64,000 bases of DNA from NCBI RefSeq assembly GCF_002803085.1, contig NZ_NNBJ01000001.1, positions 990,656-1,054,655 on the forward strand, read 5' to 3'. Below are positions 17,097 through 25,280 of this stretch, piece by piece. Made by a program: the position numbers and the translations under genes. How positions within the stretch are numbered: position 1 is the first letter of the stretch; each line of letters begins with the position of its first letter. The notes under the pieces were generated by a model that made no database searches, was not told the origin of the DNA, and saw only the letters and a list, made by a program, of their open reading frames with translations. The stretch is from Streptomyces sp. CB01201 (GTDB lineage: Bacteria > Actinomycetota > Actinomycetes > Streptomycetales > Streptomycetaceae).

Positions 17097-17663
17097 GTGT
17101 TCGAGGAACCGCAGTTGACCCCGTACTCCCTCGCCTTCTACGTCAACGCCGTCACGACCGGCACCGTGCTGGGGCTACGGCCCACGGATGCGCCCGAGCG
17201 GGTCACCGAGGTGCTCGGGCCGCGCTTCGGGGACAACGACTTCGGCACCAGCATGGTCCGTGACTACGGCCTCGCCGAGTTCTACTGGCACCGTTCGCGG
17301 TCCGCCGACCCCTGGGTGGGGCATCACTTCACCTTGCAGGTCCACCGGTTGTCCCGTGGGGACCGCAGCAGCGTGAACGAGAGGCTGCGCGAACAGTACG
17401 GGCGGTTCACCCACCGGCTGCGGTTCGAGAAGCTGCGGCGCCTCCTGGAGCGACGCGGTGTGTCGCTGGTGGAGGTACCGGACCCGGGGAACGCTCCGTA
17501 CTACCGCACCTTCTGGCAGCCCGATTCACAGGTGGCCGTCTCGGTCATCGCCGGCTACGGGCAGTACAGCACTCCTGACCACATGAGGGTGGGCGATGTG
17601 TACAGCATCCTGGCTCCCATGACCGCGGCCGAAGTGGAGTGGCGCCGGGCGAGTGCGGCGTAA
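17097..17663 (+). CDS. Hypothetical protein, 188 aa
   Basis: A soluble 188-residue protein starting with a GTG (MFEEPQLTPYSLAFYVNAVT). The alternation of short beta strands and loops and the phrases FGTSMVRDYGLAEFYWHR and HHFTLQVHRL recall Streptomyces proteins of the immunity/SUKH-like type that are often found alone, but I cannot assign it. The C-terminal half holds a helical RFEKLRRLLERRG segment followed by a beta-rich end. No signal peptide or membrane helix. Confidence 0.75.
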   Translation: MFEEPQLTPYSLAFYVNAVTTGTVLGLRPTDAPERVTEVLGPRFGDNDFGTSMVRDYGLAEFYWHRSRSADPWVGHHFTLQVHRLSRGDRSSVNERLREQYGRFTHRLRFEKLRRLLERRGVSLVEVPDPGNAPYYRTFWQPDSQVAVSVIAGYGQYSTPDHMRVGDVYSILAPMTAAEVEWRRASAA

Positions 17664-17835
17664 CGGCCGTAGGTGTGTGAGCGAACCGTCGGACCCGTTG
17701 GACCCTGCTCGGCCTGATGGATTCCCCCGGGACTGTTGGACCCGCCCGGTCGTTCGCGAGCCGCAGGCACGGGTGGGTTCTCCCGCCACGGTCCGGGCGT
17801 ACGTTTCCGCCGATCGTGGTGGGTAGCCTCCCCGG

Positions 17836-18282
17836 ATGACTGTGACATTCGACGACGCCGTCCGTGCTCGGCTGCGAGCCCCCAACATCTGGTACGTCGG
17901 CACCGTGTTCGCCGACGGGGCACCACAGGTCAGCCCGATGTGGGTGGACCTGGAAGGTGAGGGGGAGCTGGCGTTCAACACCTCGGTGGGACGGGTGAAG
18001 GAGGAGAACCTGCGCCGGGATCCCCGCGTCTACCTGTCGCACGCGGATGCCGACGACCCCTTCGACCGCGTGCAGATCAGCGGTGTGGTGGCCCGCTTCA
18101 TCACCGGCGAAGAAGCGCACGAGCGGATGGACGGGCTGGCCCGCAAGTACCTCGGTGGCGAAGGCTTCGAGTGGATCATGCCGGGGGAGGAGCGGGTGGC
18201 CGTGATCGTGCGTCCGGTCAAGGTGCGGCACATTGTGGGAGTTGAGCGATTTCGGCCCGGCGGTCCCCGCCCTGCTCGGTGA
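17836..18282 (+). CDS. PPOX-class F420-dependent oxidoreductase
   Basis: A 148-residue split-barrel flavin/deazaflavin-binding protein. The signature IWYVGTVFADGAPQVSPMWV, followed by GELAFNTSVGRVKEENLRRD, is that of TIGR03618-type F420-dependent enzymes, which reduce quinones, biliverdin or other small molecules with F420H2. The fold is a homodimer with cofactor at the interface. A -10-like TAGCCT ends six bases before the ATG, so the transcript may be leaderless. Confidence 0.92.
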   Translation: MTVTFDDAVRARLRAPNIWYVGTVFADGAPQVSPMWVDLEGEGELAFNTSVGRVKEENLRRDPRVYLSHADADDPFDRVQISGVVARFITGEEAHERMDGLARKYLGGEGFEWIMPGEERVAVIVRPVKVRHIVGVERFRPGGPRPAR

Positions 18283-18486
18283 GGGGAGCGACGCATCCGT
18301 CGGGTGGAGGCTCCCAACTAGCTTTCTCCGAGACCCAGTTGGTTTTTGTCCTGGGTGTGTAACGGGACGGGCCGGGCGCAACGGGTCGGCCGGTCGGCCC
18401 ATCTGGGTAGGCGGCAAGGCGCGTTGGGTGCCTTCGCGAAGGGGCGGGATCTCACCGAGTGGTGGAGATCCATGGAAGGAAAGTCC

Positions 18487-18939
18487 ATGACCAGGACGAA
18501 GAAGACCGACCGGACCGGAACGAAGACGCGAGGCGGCCGGCTGGCCGTGATCGGCGCGCTGGGGCTCGCTACCGCGGCCCTGGGGCTGACCTCGGTGACT
18601 CTGGCAGCCGGGTCGGCGTCCGCGAAGGGTTCTGTGGAGATCACGGCGCCGCGCACGGCCCAGGTCGGCAAGACCATCACGGTCAAGGCGAACGGCGGCG
18701 ACGACAGCGCGGGCTACCTGCATCAGCTGTGCATCGAGGAGAACGGCTTCGGCGAGGGCTGGCACCAGGAGACGTGCAGCGCCGCGGCCAAGGGCGAAGC
18801 GCACGTCACCGCGCAGGGCACGTCCGCGCGCAGTGGCACGCTGCGGTTCCGGGCGGTCCTGTACGGCCTGACCAGCGCGCACGACCAGCATCCCGTGCGG
18901 CTGCACTCCTCCGACGTGGTGGCGGTAAGCGTCCGCTGA
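18487..18939 (+). CDS. Secreted protein with Ig-like domain
   Basis: A 150-residue exported protein. The signal peptide has a long basic n-region (MTRTKKTDRTGTKTRGGRLA) followed by VIGALGLATAALGLTSVTLA and an AxA-type site near ASAKG. The mature part is an all-beta domain beginning VEITAPRTAQVGKTITVKAN, like bacterial Ig-like folds, with two cysteines (in LHQLCIEENG and QETCSAAA) able to form a disulphide. The ATG at 18487 has GGAAGG seven bases before it; an ATG at 18472 is possible. Extracellular role unknown. Confidence 0.85.
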   Translation: MTRTKKTDRTGTKTRGGRLAVIGALGLATAALGLTSVTLAAGSASAKGSVEITAPRTAQVGKTITVKANGGDDSAGYLHQLCIEENGFGEGWHQETCSAAAKGEAHVTAQGTSARSGTLRFRAVLYGLTSAHDQHPVRLHSSDVVAVSVR

Positions 18940-18994
18940 TCAGCGAAAGCCGGCGGCAGCGCGGCCGCGGACAGCGCGTGGGAACGCTGCCCGC

Positions 18995-19053
18995 GGCCGC
19001 GTACGGCGGACCTCACCTTCTGCCGAGGCCGGCCGCGTACGGCGGACCTCACC
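18995..19053. repeat. Exact 23-bp direct repeat
   Basis: The 23-base sequence beginning GGCCGCGTACGGCGGACCTC occurs at 18995-19017 and again at 19031-19053, in the ~270-base region between the secreted Ig-like protein and the VOC gene. Each copy contains the near-palindrome GCCGCGTACGGC. No function is evident. Confidence 0.85.
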
Positions 19054-19232
19054 ACGTGCCGCGGTCCTGGCGAACCGGCGAGTGGGATGAACGCGGTCCG
19101 GAGGACGGGGGTGGCCAGGACGCGGACCGCCTGGTCCGGGCGGGCGGCCGGGGCTGATGCGGCCCCGGGGCGGGGCGTGGGGTAACTTTCTGGTCCCTGG
19201 GGTGGGGTTTGGGCTGGGATCGTGGAGGCAGT

Positions 19233-19598
19233 GTGTTCAAGCGTCTTCTGCCTGTTTTACCGGTAGTTGATCTGGAGGCCGAGGTGGGCTTCTATTCCGC
19301 GTTGGGGTTCACTGCCGAAATCACCTATTCCGGTTTCACGTCCCTGCGGTGCGGGCCCGTTCTGTTCGGGGTGCGCAAGCCGCAGGGCTCCGAATACCAC
19401 GTCCCGCCGTGGGATCTGGCCTGGCAGATCGAGGTGGTCGACGTCCATGCGGTGCACGACCTGGCGCTGCGGCGGGGACTCGCGGTCCTGAAGGGGCCCC
19501 AACCGCACCCGGCCGGTTTCTGGACGGTGCAGCTCAGGACCCCGAACGGCTACCTCCTCACCCTGGAAGGGCCGCCGCCCGCCCCTGGCCGGCGTTGA
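19233..19598 (+). CDS. VOC family protein with an early TTA codon
   Basis: A 121-residue glyoxalase/bleomycin-resistance-type fold protein: LPVLPVVDLEAEVGFYSALG at the start, a central QIEVVDVHAVHDLALRRG and the end VQLRTPNGYLLTLEG, typical of the metal-site strand. The GTG at 19233 has GGAGG upstream, so an in-frame GTG at 19209 is not needed. Codon 9 is TTA (19257-19259), a codon read in Streptomyces only by the developmentally controlled bldA tRNA. The gene is convergent with the GMC oxidoreductase, nine bases apart. Confidence 0.88.
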   Translation: MFKRLLPVLPVVDLEAEVGFYSALGFTAEITYSGFTSLRCGPVLFGVRKPQGSEYHVPPWDLAWQIEVVDVHAVHDLALRRGLAVLKGPQPHPAGFWTVQLRTPNGYLLTLEGPPPAPGRR

Positions 19599-19607
19599 GG
19601 CAATCGC

Positions 19608-21161
19608 TCACCGCTGAGCGTCCTCCTTCAGCATGTCCGCGCACTTCTCTCCGATCATCATCGTCGTGATGCACGGATTCACCGTGACGAGATCCGGCAT
19701 GGCCGAGCCGTCGGCGACCCGCAGACCCGCGATGCCCTTGACCCGCAGCCGGGCGTCCAGCGGGGCGCTCCGATCGTCGTCCGCACCCATCTTCACGGTG
19801 CAGGACGGGTGGTAGACGGTGTTGTGCGTCGTGGCGATGTAGTCGAGCAGCTCGTCGTCGGTCTGCACCTCGGGCCCCGGCGCCAGCTCGGCCCCCGCCC
19901 AGGGAGCGAGTGCGGGCTGGGCGGCGATCCGGCGCGCGAGCCGCAGTCCGTAGGTCATCACCCGGACGTCGTGCTCGTCCGTGAAGTACCGCGGGTCGAC
20001 GCGCGGCTTGTCGCGGAAGTCGCGCGTCCGCAGTCGTACCGTGCCGCGCGAGCGGGCGCGGGTGACGTTGGGCGTGAGGCAGAAGGCGTTCTCGCTGGTC
20101 GGGTAGCCGCGCCGGTAGGTGTTCATGTCGAACGGCATCGAGCCGTAGTGGAACATCAGGTCGGGCCGGTCCAGGTCCGGGACGGTGTCGACGAAGATGC
20201 CGATCTCCCACCACTGCTGCGACGTGGTCACCATGGGCTGCTTGGCCTCCCACATGATGACGCCCTCGGGGTGGTCCTGGAGGTTCTCGCCCACGCCCGG
20301 GGCGTCCAGGACGACGTCCACGCCCACCTCGCGGAGCTGATCGGCCGGCCCGATGCCCGAGAGCATCAGGAGCTTGGGCGTATCGATCGCCCCGCAACTG
20401 ACGATCGTCTCGCGCCGCGCGGTGACCGTACGGGAGTGGACCAGATCCGGATCGAGGTACGCGGCGCCCGTACAGCGCCGGTCGGCGTCGATCAGGAGGC
20501 GCTTGGCGCGCACTCCCGTACGCACCTCCAGGTTCGGGCGCTTGCCGAGCACGGGATGCAGATACGCGACGGAGGCCGACTGGCGCATGTTGTTCTCGTC
20601 GGAGTTGATCTGGAACCAGCCCGCGCCCCGCAGAACCGTCGTGCCGGTGTTGAAGGTGGCCGTGGGGATGGCCGCCTGGGCGCAGGCTTTGATGACGGCG
20701 CTGCCGCACGGGTCGTTGGGCTGGACGGTGCGGATCTTGACGGGGCCGGTGCGGCCGTGGTGGTCGCCGGGCCCGTCGTTCGTCTCCAGGCGCTGGTAGA
20801 GCGGGAAGACATCGGCCGCGCCCCAGCCCGAACAGCCCGCCGCCTCCCAGGCGTTGAGGTCTTCGGCGGGCGCCCAGAAGGCGATGCAGGAGTTGTGCGA
20901 GGAGCAGCCGCCGAGGACCCGGGCGCGGGCGTGCCGCATGAAGCTGTTGCCGTGCGCCTGTGGCTCTACGGGATAGTCCCAGTCGTAGCCGGATTCCAGC
21001 AGGCCCATCCAGCGCTCCAGGCGCAGGACGTTGTCGTCCCCGACGTCGCTCGGCCCGGCTTCCAGCAGACAGACCGTGACCGACGGGTCCTCGCTCAGGC
21101 GGGCGGCGACCACACATCCGGCGGTGCCGCCGCCGACCACCACATAGTCGAACTCGTCCAC
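19608..21161 (-). CDS. GMC oxidoreductase, probable choline dehydrogenase
   Basis: A 517-residue FAD-dependent GMC oxidoreductase. The FAD dinucleotide motif is DYVVVGGGTAGCVVAARLSE, followed by RVLGGCSSHNSCIAFWA (flavin-attachment region), the second GMC signature SCGAIDTPKLLMLSGIGP, and the active-site HNTVYHPSCTVKMGAD plus NPCITTMMIGEKCAD. Family members oxidise choline to betaine aldehyde and onward. The GTG at 21161 has AAGGAG at the right distance; a GTG six bases earlier overlaps it. It is the third gene of an operon with an APC permease and a betaine-aldehyde-type dehydrogenase, which supports choline as substrate; other alcohols remain possible. Confidence 0.9.
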   Translation of the reverse strand: MDEFDYVVVGGGTAGCVVAARLSEDPSVTVCLLEAGPSDVGDDNVLRLERWMGLLESGYDWDYPVEPQAHGNSFMRHARARVLGGCSSHNSCIAFWAPAEDLNAWEAAGCSGWGAADVFPLYQRLETNDGPGDHHGRTGPVKIRTVQPNDPCGSAVIKACAQAAIPTATFNTGTTVLRGAGWFQINSDENNMRQSASVAYLHPVLGKRPNLEVRTGVRAKRLLIDADRRCTGAAYLDPDLVHSRTVTARRETIVSCGAIDTPKLLMLSGIGPADQLREVGVDVVLDAPGVGENLQDHPEGVIMWEAKQPMVTTSQQWWEIGIFVDTVPDLDRPDLMFHYGSMPFDMNTYRRGYPTSENAFCLTPNVTRARSRGTVRLRTRDFRDKPRVDPRYFTDEHDVRVMTYGLRLARRIAAQPALAPWAGAELAPGPEVQTDDELLDYIATTHNTVYHPSCTVKMGADDDRSAPLDARLRVKGIAGLRVADGSAMPDLVTVNPCITTMMIGEKCADMLKEDAQR

Positions 21162-21196
21162 GTCCACTCCTTCTCGGTACGGTCTGGCGTGCGCTG

Positions 21197-22765
21197 CTAC
21201 GGGGCGCCGTGGCCCATCGGTCCGGACGGGCCCGCCGCCGAGTGCTCGGCGAGCACGCCGGTCTGCTTGCGCTGGACGAACCAGTAGTAGAGGAAGCCGC
21301 CGACGCCGACGACGCCGACGAACAGGACGCCGCCCCAGCGCAGGTACCAGTGCTGCGGTCCGGTGGCGTTGTAGACGGCGGCGCGCGGCCACAGCAGGTT
21401 GACGGTCATGGCGGCGCCCCAGAGCACGGCCAGGATGTTGACCGGGATGCCCAGCCGGCCCAGCGAGAAGCGGCCGGGGGCCGGCGTCCAGTTGCCGCGC
21501 AGCCGCTGGACCAGCAGGGGGAGCGTCACCAGCAGGTAGGCGATGTAGATCATCACGATGGCGATGCTGGTGACGACGGAGAAGATCTGCGGCTGGTTGA
21601 TGTTCACGACCAGGATGACGATGGCCACGAACCCGATCAGACACGTGGCGAGCACGGGTGTCTGGAACCTCGGGCTGATCCGGGCCAGTTTCGAGCCGCC
21701 CGGCAGATTGTTGTCCCGCGCCATCGCGAACGCGAGCCGAAGTCCCGCCGTCTGTACCGACAGCGCGCACACGGTGATGGCGATGACGACGCACCACAGC
21801 ACGACCACGCCGACGGTGTTGCCGAGCGCGGCCTTCACCACGTACTGGAGCCCGTCCACGGACAGCTCCTTCGCGTGCAGGTCGGGGGCGGCGAGCAACG
21901 CGAAGAGCAGGATCAGGCCGCCGAGGAGGAAGGAGGCGATGAGCGCGCGCAGGATGGCGCGGGGTGCGTTGCGGGACGGGTCGACGGACTCCTCGCCCAG
22001 CGAGGACGCGGTGTCGAAGCCGTACATTACATACGCCGAAGCCAGTGAGGCGGTCAGGAACGCGCCGAGGTAGCCGAGCGACTGCCCCTGTCCGTAGCCG
22101 CCGGTCTCGACGATGGCGCTCGGTCCGCGGGTGATGTGCGCGGCCAGCAGCACGATGAGGACGACGGCGGCGACCAGCTCGATGAAGACGCCGCCGGAGT
22201 TGATGGTGGCCATCAGCTTGACGCCGAACGCGTTGACGAGGGTGGTGAAGAGGATCAGGATCGTGCCGAGCAGAACCGCGTTGGCGGCCTTGTCGTACTT
22301 GCCCGTGCCATCACCGATCACCTGGAAGAAGCTGGAGATCTGAGGGAGCGTCAGCTGATAGGCGAGGGCCACGGCGGCCAGCGACACCATCGTCGCGACC
22401 GTCATCATCCAGCCCGCGAGCCAGCCGACGTGGGGGCCGCCGGAGTGCTTGGACCAGTTGTAGACCGAGCCCGCGACGGGGAAGCGGGCGGCGAGTTCAC
22501 AGAAGCACAGGGCCACCATCAGCTGGCCGAGGAAGACCATCGGCCAGGACCACCAGTAGGCGGGGCCGCCGAAACTGACGCCGAAGTAGAACAGCTGGAA
22601 CGTGCCGGTCAGGATGGAGATGTAGCTGATGCCGGCGGCGAAGGTGTGGAAGTTGCCGAGCGTCCGCTTGAGACCGGGCTTGTAGCCGAGCTCGGTGAGC
22701 GCCGCGTCCTGGTCGGAGGACGCGTTCTTGGCCGGTTCGTCCGGGCCGGGCCGGGTGTCCGCCAT
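21197..22765 (-). CDS. APC superfamily amino acid/choline permease
   Basis: A 522-residue inner-membrane transporter with about 12 hydrophobic helices; the first region (GFHTFAAGISYISI-type, here NFHTFAAGISYISILTG) and PVAGSVYNWSKHSGGPHVGW are typical of the GABA permease/UctC branch of the APC superfamily. The N-terminal ~30 residues are cytoplasmic and charged. It lies between the aldehyde dehydrogenase (52 bases upstream) and the GMC oxidoreductase (35 bases downstream) in one operon, so it probably imports the operon's substrate, choline or a related amine. Classical choline importers are BCCT or ABC systems, which makes the assignment tentative. Confidence 0.88.
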   Translation of the reverse strand: MADTRPGPDEPAKNASSDQDAALTELGYKPGLKRTLGNFHTFAAGISYISILTGTFQLFYFGVSFGGPAYWWSWPMVFLGQLMVALCFCELAARFPVAGSVYNWSKHSGGPHVGWLAGWMMTVATMVSLAAVALAYQLTLPQISSFFQVIGDGTGKYDKAANAVLLGTILILFTTLVNAFGVKLMATINSGGVFIELVAAVVLIVLLAAHITRGPSAIVETGGYGQGQSLGYLGAFLTASLASAYVMYGFDTASSLGEESVDPSRNAPRAILRALIASFLLGGLILLFALLAAPDLHAKELSVDGLQYVVKAALGNTVGVVVLWCVVIAITVCALSVQTAGLRLAFAMARDNNLPGGSKLARISPRFQTPVLATCLIGFVAIVILVVNINQPQIFSVVTSIAIVMIYIAYLLVTLPLLVQRLRGNWTPAPGRFSLGRLGIPVNILAVLWGAAMTVNLLWPRAAVYNATGPQHWYLRWGGVLFVGVVGVGGFLYYWFVQRKQTGVLAEHSAAGPSGPMGHGAP

Positions 22766-22817
22766 GACAGGTCTCCTCGTTCCGTGCGGGCAGGCAGGGG
22801 CAACGGGCCAGGGCCCG

Positions 22818-24287
22818 TCAGTCGAACCAGCGCTGCGGCTCGGGCGCGGTGTTGCGCCAGATGTGCTTGGCCTCGCTGTATTCCGCGAGTCCGGCGGGGC
22901 CCAGTTCGCGGCCCACCCCGGACTGCTTCATGCCGCCCCACTCGGCCTGCGGGACGTAGGGGTGGAAGTCGTTGATCCAGACCGTGCCGACCCTCAGGCC
23001 GGCGGCCACCCGGTGCGCCCGGCTCTGGTCCGTCGTCCACACGGCGCCCGCCAGGCCGTAGACGGTGTCGTTGGCGAGTGCCACGGCCTCCGCCTCGCCC
23101 CGGAACCGCTCGACGGTCACGACCGGGCCGAACGATTCGTCCTGGATGACGGACATCTGCGGGGTGCACTCGTCGAGGATGGTCGGCGGGTAGTAGAAGC
23201 CGTCCGCGAGCGCCGGGTCGTCGGGCCGGGCACCGCCCAGCCGCAGCACGGCGCCTTCGGCGACACCCGCCGCGACGTATGCCTCCACCTTGTCGCGGTG
23301 CGCGGCCGAGATGAGGGGGCCGGTGCGGGCGTGCTCGTCGAAGGGGCCGCCCATCCGGATCTGCCCGGCGCGGGCGGCGAGTTCGTGGACGAAGCGGTCG
23401 TGCAACTCGTCCTCGACCAACAGCCTGGCACCGGCCGAGCAGACCTGGCCCGAGTGCAGGAAGACGGCCATGAGCGCATAGTCGACGGCGGTGTCGAAGT
23501 CCGCGTCGGCGAAGACGATGTTGGGGTTCTTGCCGCCGAGTTCGAGGGCGACCTTCTTCACGGTCGGAGCGGCGGCCGCCATGATGCTCCGGCCGGTGGC
23601 CAGGCCTCCGGTGAAGGAGACCAGATCGACCCGCTCGTCCGTGGTCAGCGGCGCGCCGACCACGGCTCCGGAGCCGAGCACCAGGTTGGCGGCCCCGTCC
23701 GGAAGGCCGGCCTCCTGGAGGAGCCGCATCAGCATGATCGCGGTGTGCGGTGTCAGCTCGCTCGGCTTCAGCACGAAGGTGTTGCCCGCGCCGAGCGCGG
23801 GTGCGACCTTCCACGCGGTCTGTAGCAGCGGATAGTTCCAGGGTGTGATGAGAGAGCACACACCGACCGGCTCATGGACGACGCGGCTGTCGACGGTCGG
23901 GTTTCCGGTGTCGACGATCCGGTCGGTGCCGCCGGCCGCGACCAGATTGCCGAAGTAGCGGAAGCAGTTGGCGATGTCGTCCATGTCGTACTCCGACTCC
24001 ACCAGGCGCTTGCCGGTGTCGAGCGACTCCGCCCGTGCGAAGTCGGCCTTGTCGCGTACGAGGAGGTCGGCGACGCGGAGCAGCAGCGCCGCGCGGTCCG
24101 CGACGGGCGTACGCGGCCACGGGCCGCGGTCGAACGCGTCCCGCGCGGCGGCCACGGCAGCCGCCGCGTCCTGTGCGCCGGCCTCGTCCACCTGGGCGAC
24201 CAGGGTGCCGTCCGCGGGACACCTGATGTCCCGCTTGTGCCCCTCCGCAGCCGCCGTCCACCGGCCGGCGATGAACAGCTCGGGCAT
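22818..24287 (-). CDS. Betaine-aldehyde dehydrogenase-like ALDH
   Basis: A 489-residue NAD(P)+-dependent aldehyde dehydrogenase of class I. It has GVCSLITPWNYPLLQTAWKV, the nucleotide-binding loop SFTGGLATGRSI, the general base Glu in KKVALELGGKNPNIVF, the catalytic Cys in HSGQVCSAGARLL, and the C-terminal WGGMKQSGVGRELG. It begins MPELFIAGRWTAAAEG with GGAGG before the ATG. With the downstream permease and GMC oxidoreductase it fits a choline to glycine betaine route, giving an osmoprotectant; other aminoaldehydes cannot be excluded. Confidence 0.92.
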   Translation of the reverse strand: MPELFIAGRWTAAAEGHKRDIRCPADGTLVAQVDEAGAQDAAAAVAAARDAFDRGPWPRTPVADRAALLLRVADLLVRDKADFARAESLDTGKRLVESEYDMDDIANCFRYFGNLVAAGGTDRIVDTGNPTVDSRVVHEPVGVCSLITPWNYPLLQTAWKVAPALGAGNTFVLKPSELTPHTAIMLMRLLQEAGLPDGAANLVLGSGAVVGAPLTTDERVDLVSFTGGLATGRSIMAAAAPTVKKVALELGGKNPNIVFADADFDTAVDYALMAVFLHSGQVCSAGARLLVEDELHDRFVHELAARAGQIRMGGPFDEHARTGPLISAAHRDKVEAYVAAGVAEGAVLRLGGARPDDPALADGFYYPPTILDECTPQMSVIQDESFGPVVTVERFRGEAEAVALANDTVYGLAGAVWTTDQSRAHRVAAGLRVGTVWINDFHPYVPQAEWGGMKQSGVGRELGPAGLAEYSEAKHIWRNTAPEPQRWFD

Positions 24288-24746
24288 GGCAATCCTCCAG
24301 GTCAGGGTGTACGGGGCGATCGCCGCGAGCACACTGGCCGGTGCGGCGCGCCCCGTCTTCACGACGGACAGTCGACCTGCCACACGTAACACGCCCCGGG
24401 ACGCTCCGCACGGGAGCCCGGCGGCGCCGAGGGCGGCCGGCCTCCGTCCCGGGGCCGTCCCCGGGACGGCCGCGCTCGCCGGTGATCGGCCGCCCCGGCT
24501 CTGAGCGACGTGCCGCGCGCGTCACTCACGGCTCGGCGCGCGCAGGTGCTCGGCGAGAACCGCCCGGACTTCCACGACACCCCCGTCGGCCGGGCTGAGC
24601 CGCTCCCTGGCGCCCGTCCTCCAGTGCCCGCTCGCTGCTGAAGCGGATCCGACTCTTGCCTCTCGCCTGTCGCCATCACGAAGTGGGAACACCAGTTCCC
24701 GCAGACCTGTTCAGATGTCTCCCGGCTCCCTTACCGTGAGAGTCCC
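24288..24746. other. Divergent intergenic region, 459 bases
   Basis: No credible gene. It must hold the promoter of the choline-type operon (leftward) and that of the lipoprotein gene (rightward). The part near 24640-24740 is less GC-rich and contains the small palindrome GGGAACACCAGTTCCC at 24687-24702, which could bind a regulator of either side. No operon-specific BetI gene is visible in the window. Confidence 0.45.
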
Positions 24747-25109
24747 ATGAACCACACCCGTACCGCTGTCATCGTGCTCGCCGCCGCGGGGCTCCTCCTC
24801 GCGGGCTGCTCAAGCAGCGACCCGGCACCCGCCAAGACCCCCGGAGCCGCCGGCTCGGGCTCACCTTGCGCGGGGAAGAAGTGGCCCCAGGCCGTCCCGA
24901 CGGTCACGGGGATGCCGCTCGCCGACGCCGTGGCCGACCCGCTCCTCTGCTTCCACATCACCGAGGCGGTCGCGCCCGACGGGCACGACGCCCTTCAGGA
25001 TCCCGTCGACGAGACCGACTGGGTCATCACGGGCTCGAAGCCCGGCGCCGGTACCGCCGTCACCCAGGACCAGCCGGTCACGCTGACCATCAGCAATCCC
25101 AACAACTGA
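24747..25109 (+). CDS. Lipoprotein with PASTA-like domain
   Basis: A 120-residue lipoprotein: MNHTRTAVIVLAAAGLLLAG leads to the lipobox cysteine at residue 21, followed by a Ser/Pro-rich linker. The mature domain (AVPTVTGMPLADAVADPLLC, then DWVITGSKPGAGTAVTQDQP and VTLTISN) has the length and strand pattern of a PASTA domain, which elsewhere binds peptidoglycan fragments or beta-lactams. Two cysteines (near residues 41 and 68) may form a disulphide. It would be anchored on the outer face of the membrane. Confidence 0.88.
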   Translation: MNHTRTAVIVLAAAGLLLAGCSSSDPAPAKTPGAAGSGSPCAGKKWPQAVPTVTGMPLADAVADPLLCFHITEAVAPDGHDALQDPVDETDWVITGSKPGAGTAVTQDQPVTLTISNPNN

Positions 25110-25280
25110 CCTCTGCGTCAGGCGAGTTGACCACATCTGATGCCGTGCGACCGGCAAGGGGCGGCGATCGCGGGGGAGGTGTCCGGTACCGCGCACGGTC
25201 CGTTCTCGGACAACCCGCTCCACCGGTGCCCGCCCGTCCGTAGCATGTGAAGTCAGCGGGGGAAGGCTGTCTGGGGAGAC

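Noticed and set aside
19608..21797. A longer start for the GMC oxidoreductase, up to 729 residues
   Set aside because: The additional part is an out-of-frame reading of the permease gene; the GTG at 21161 with AAGGAG gives the usual family N-terminus.
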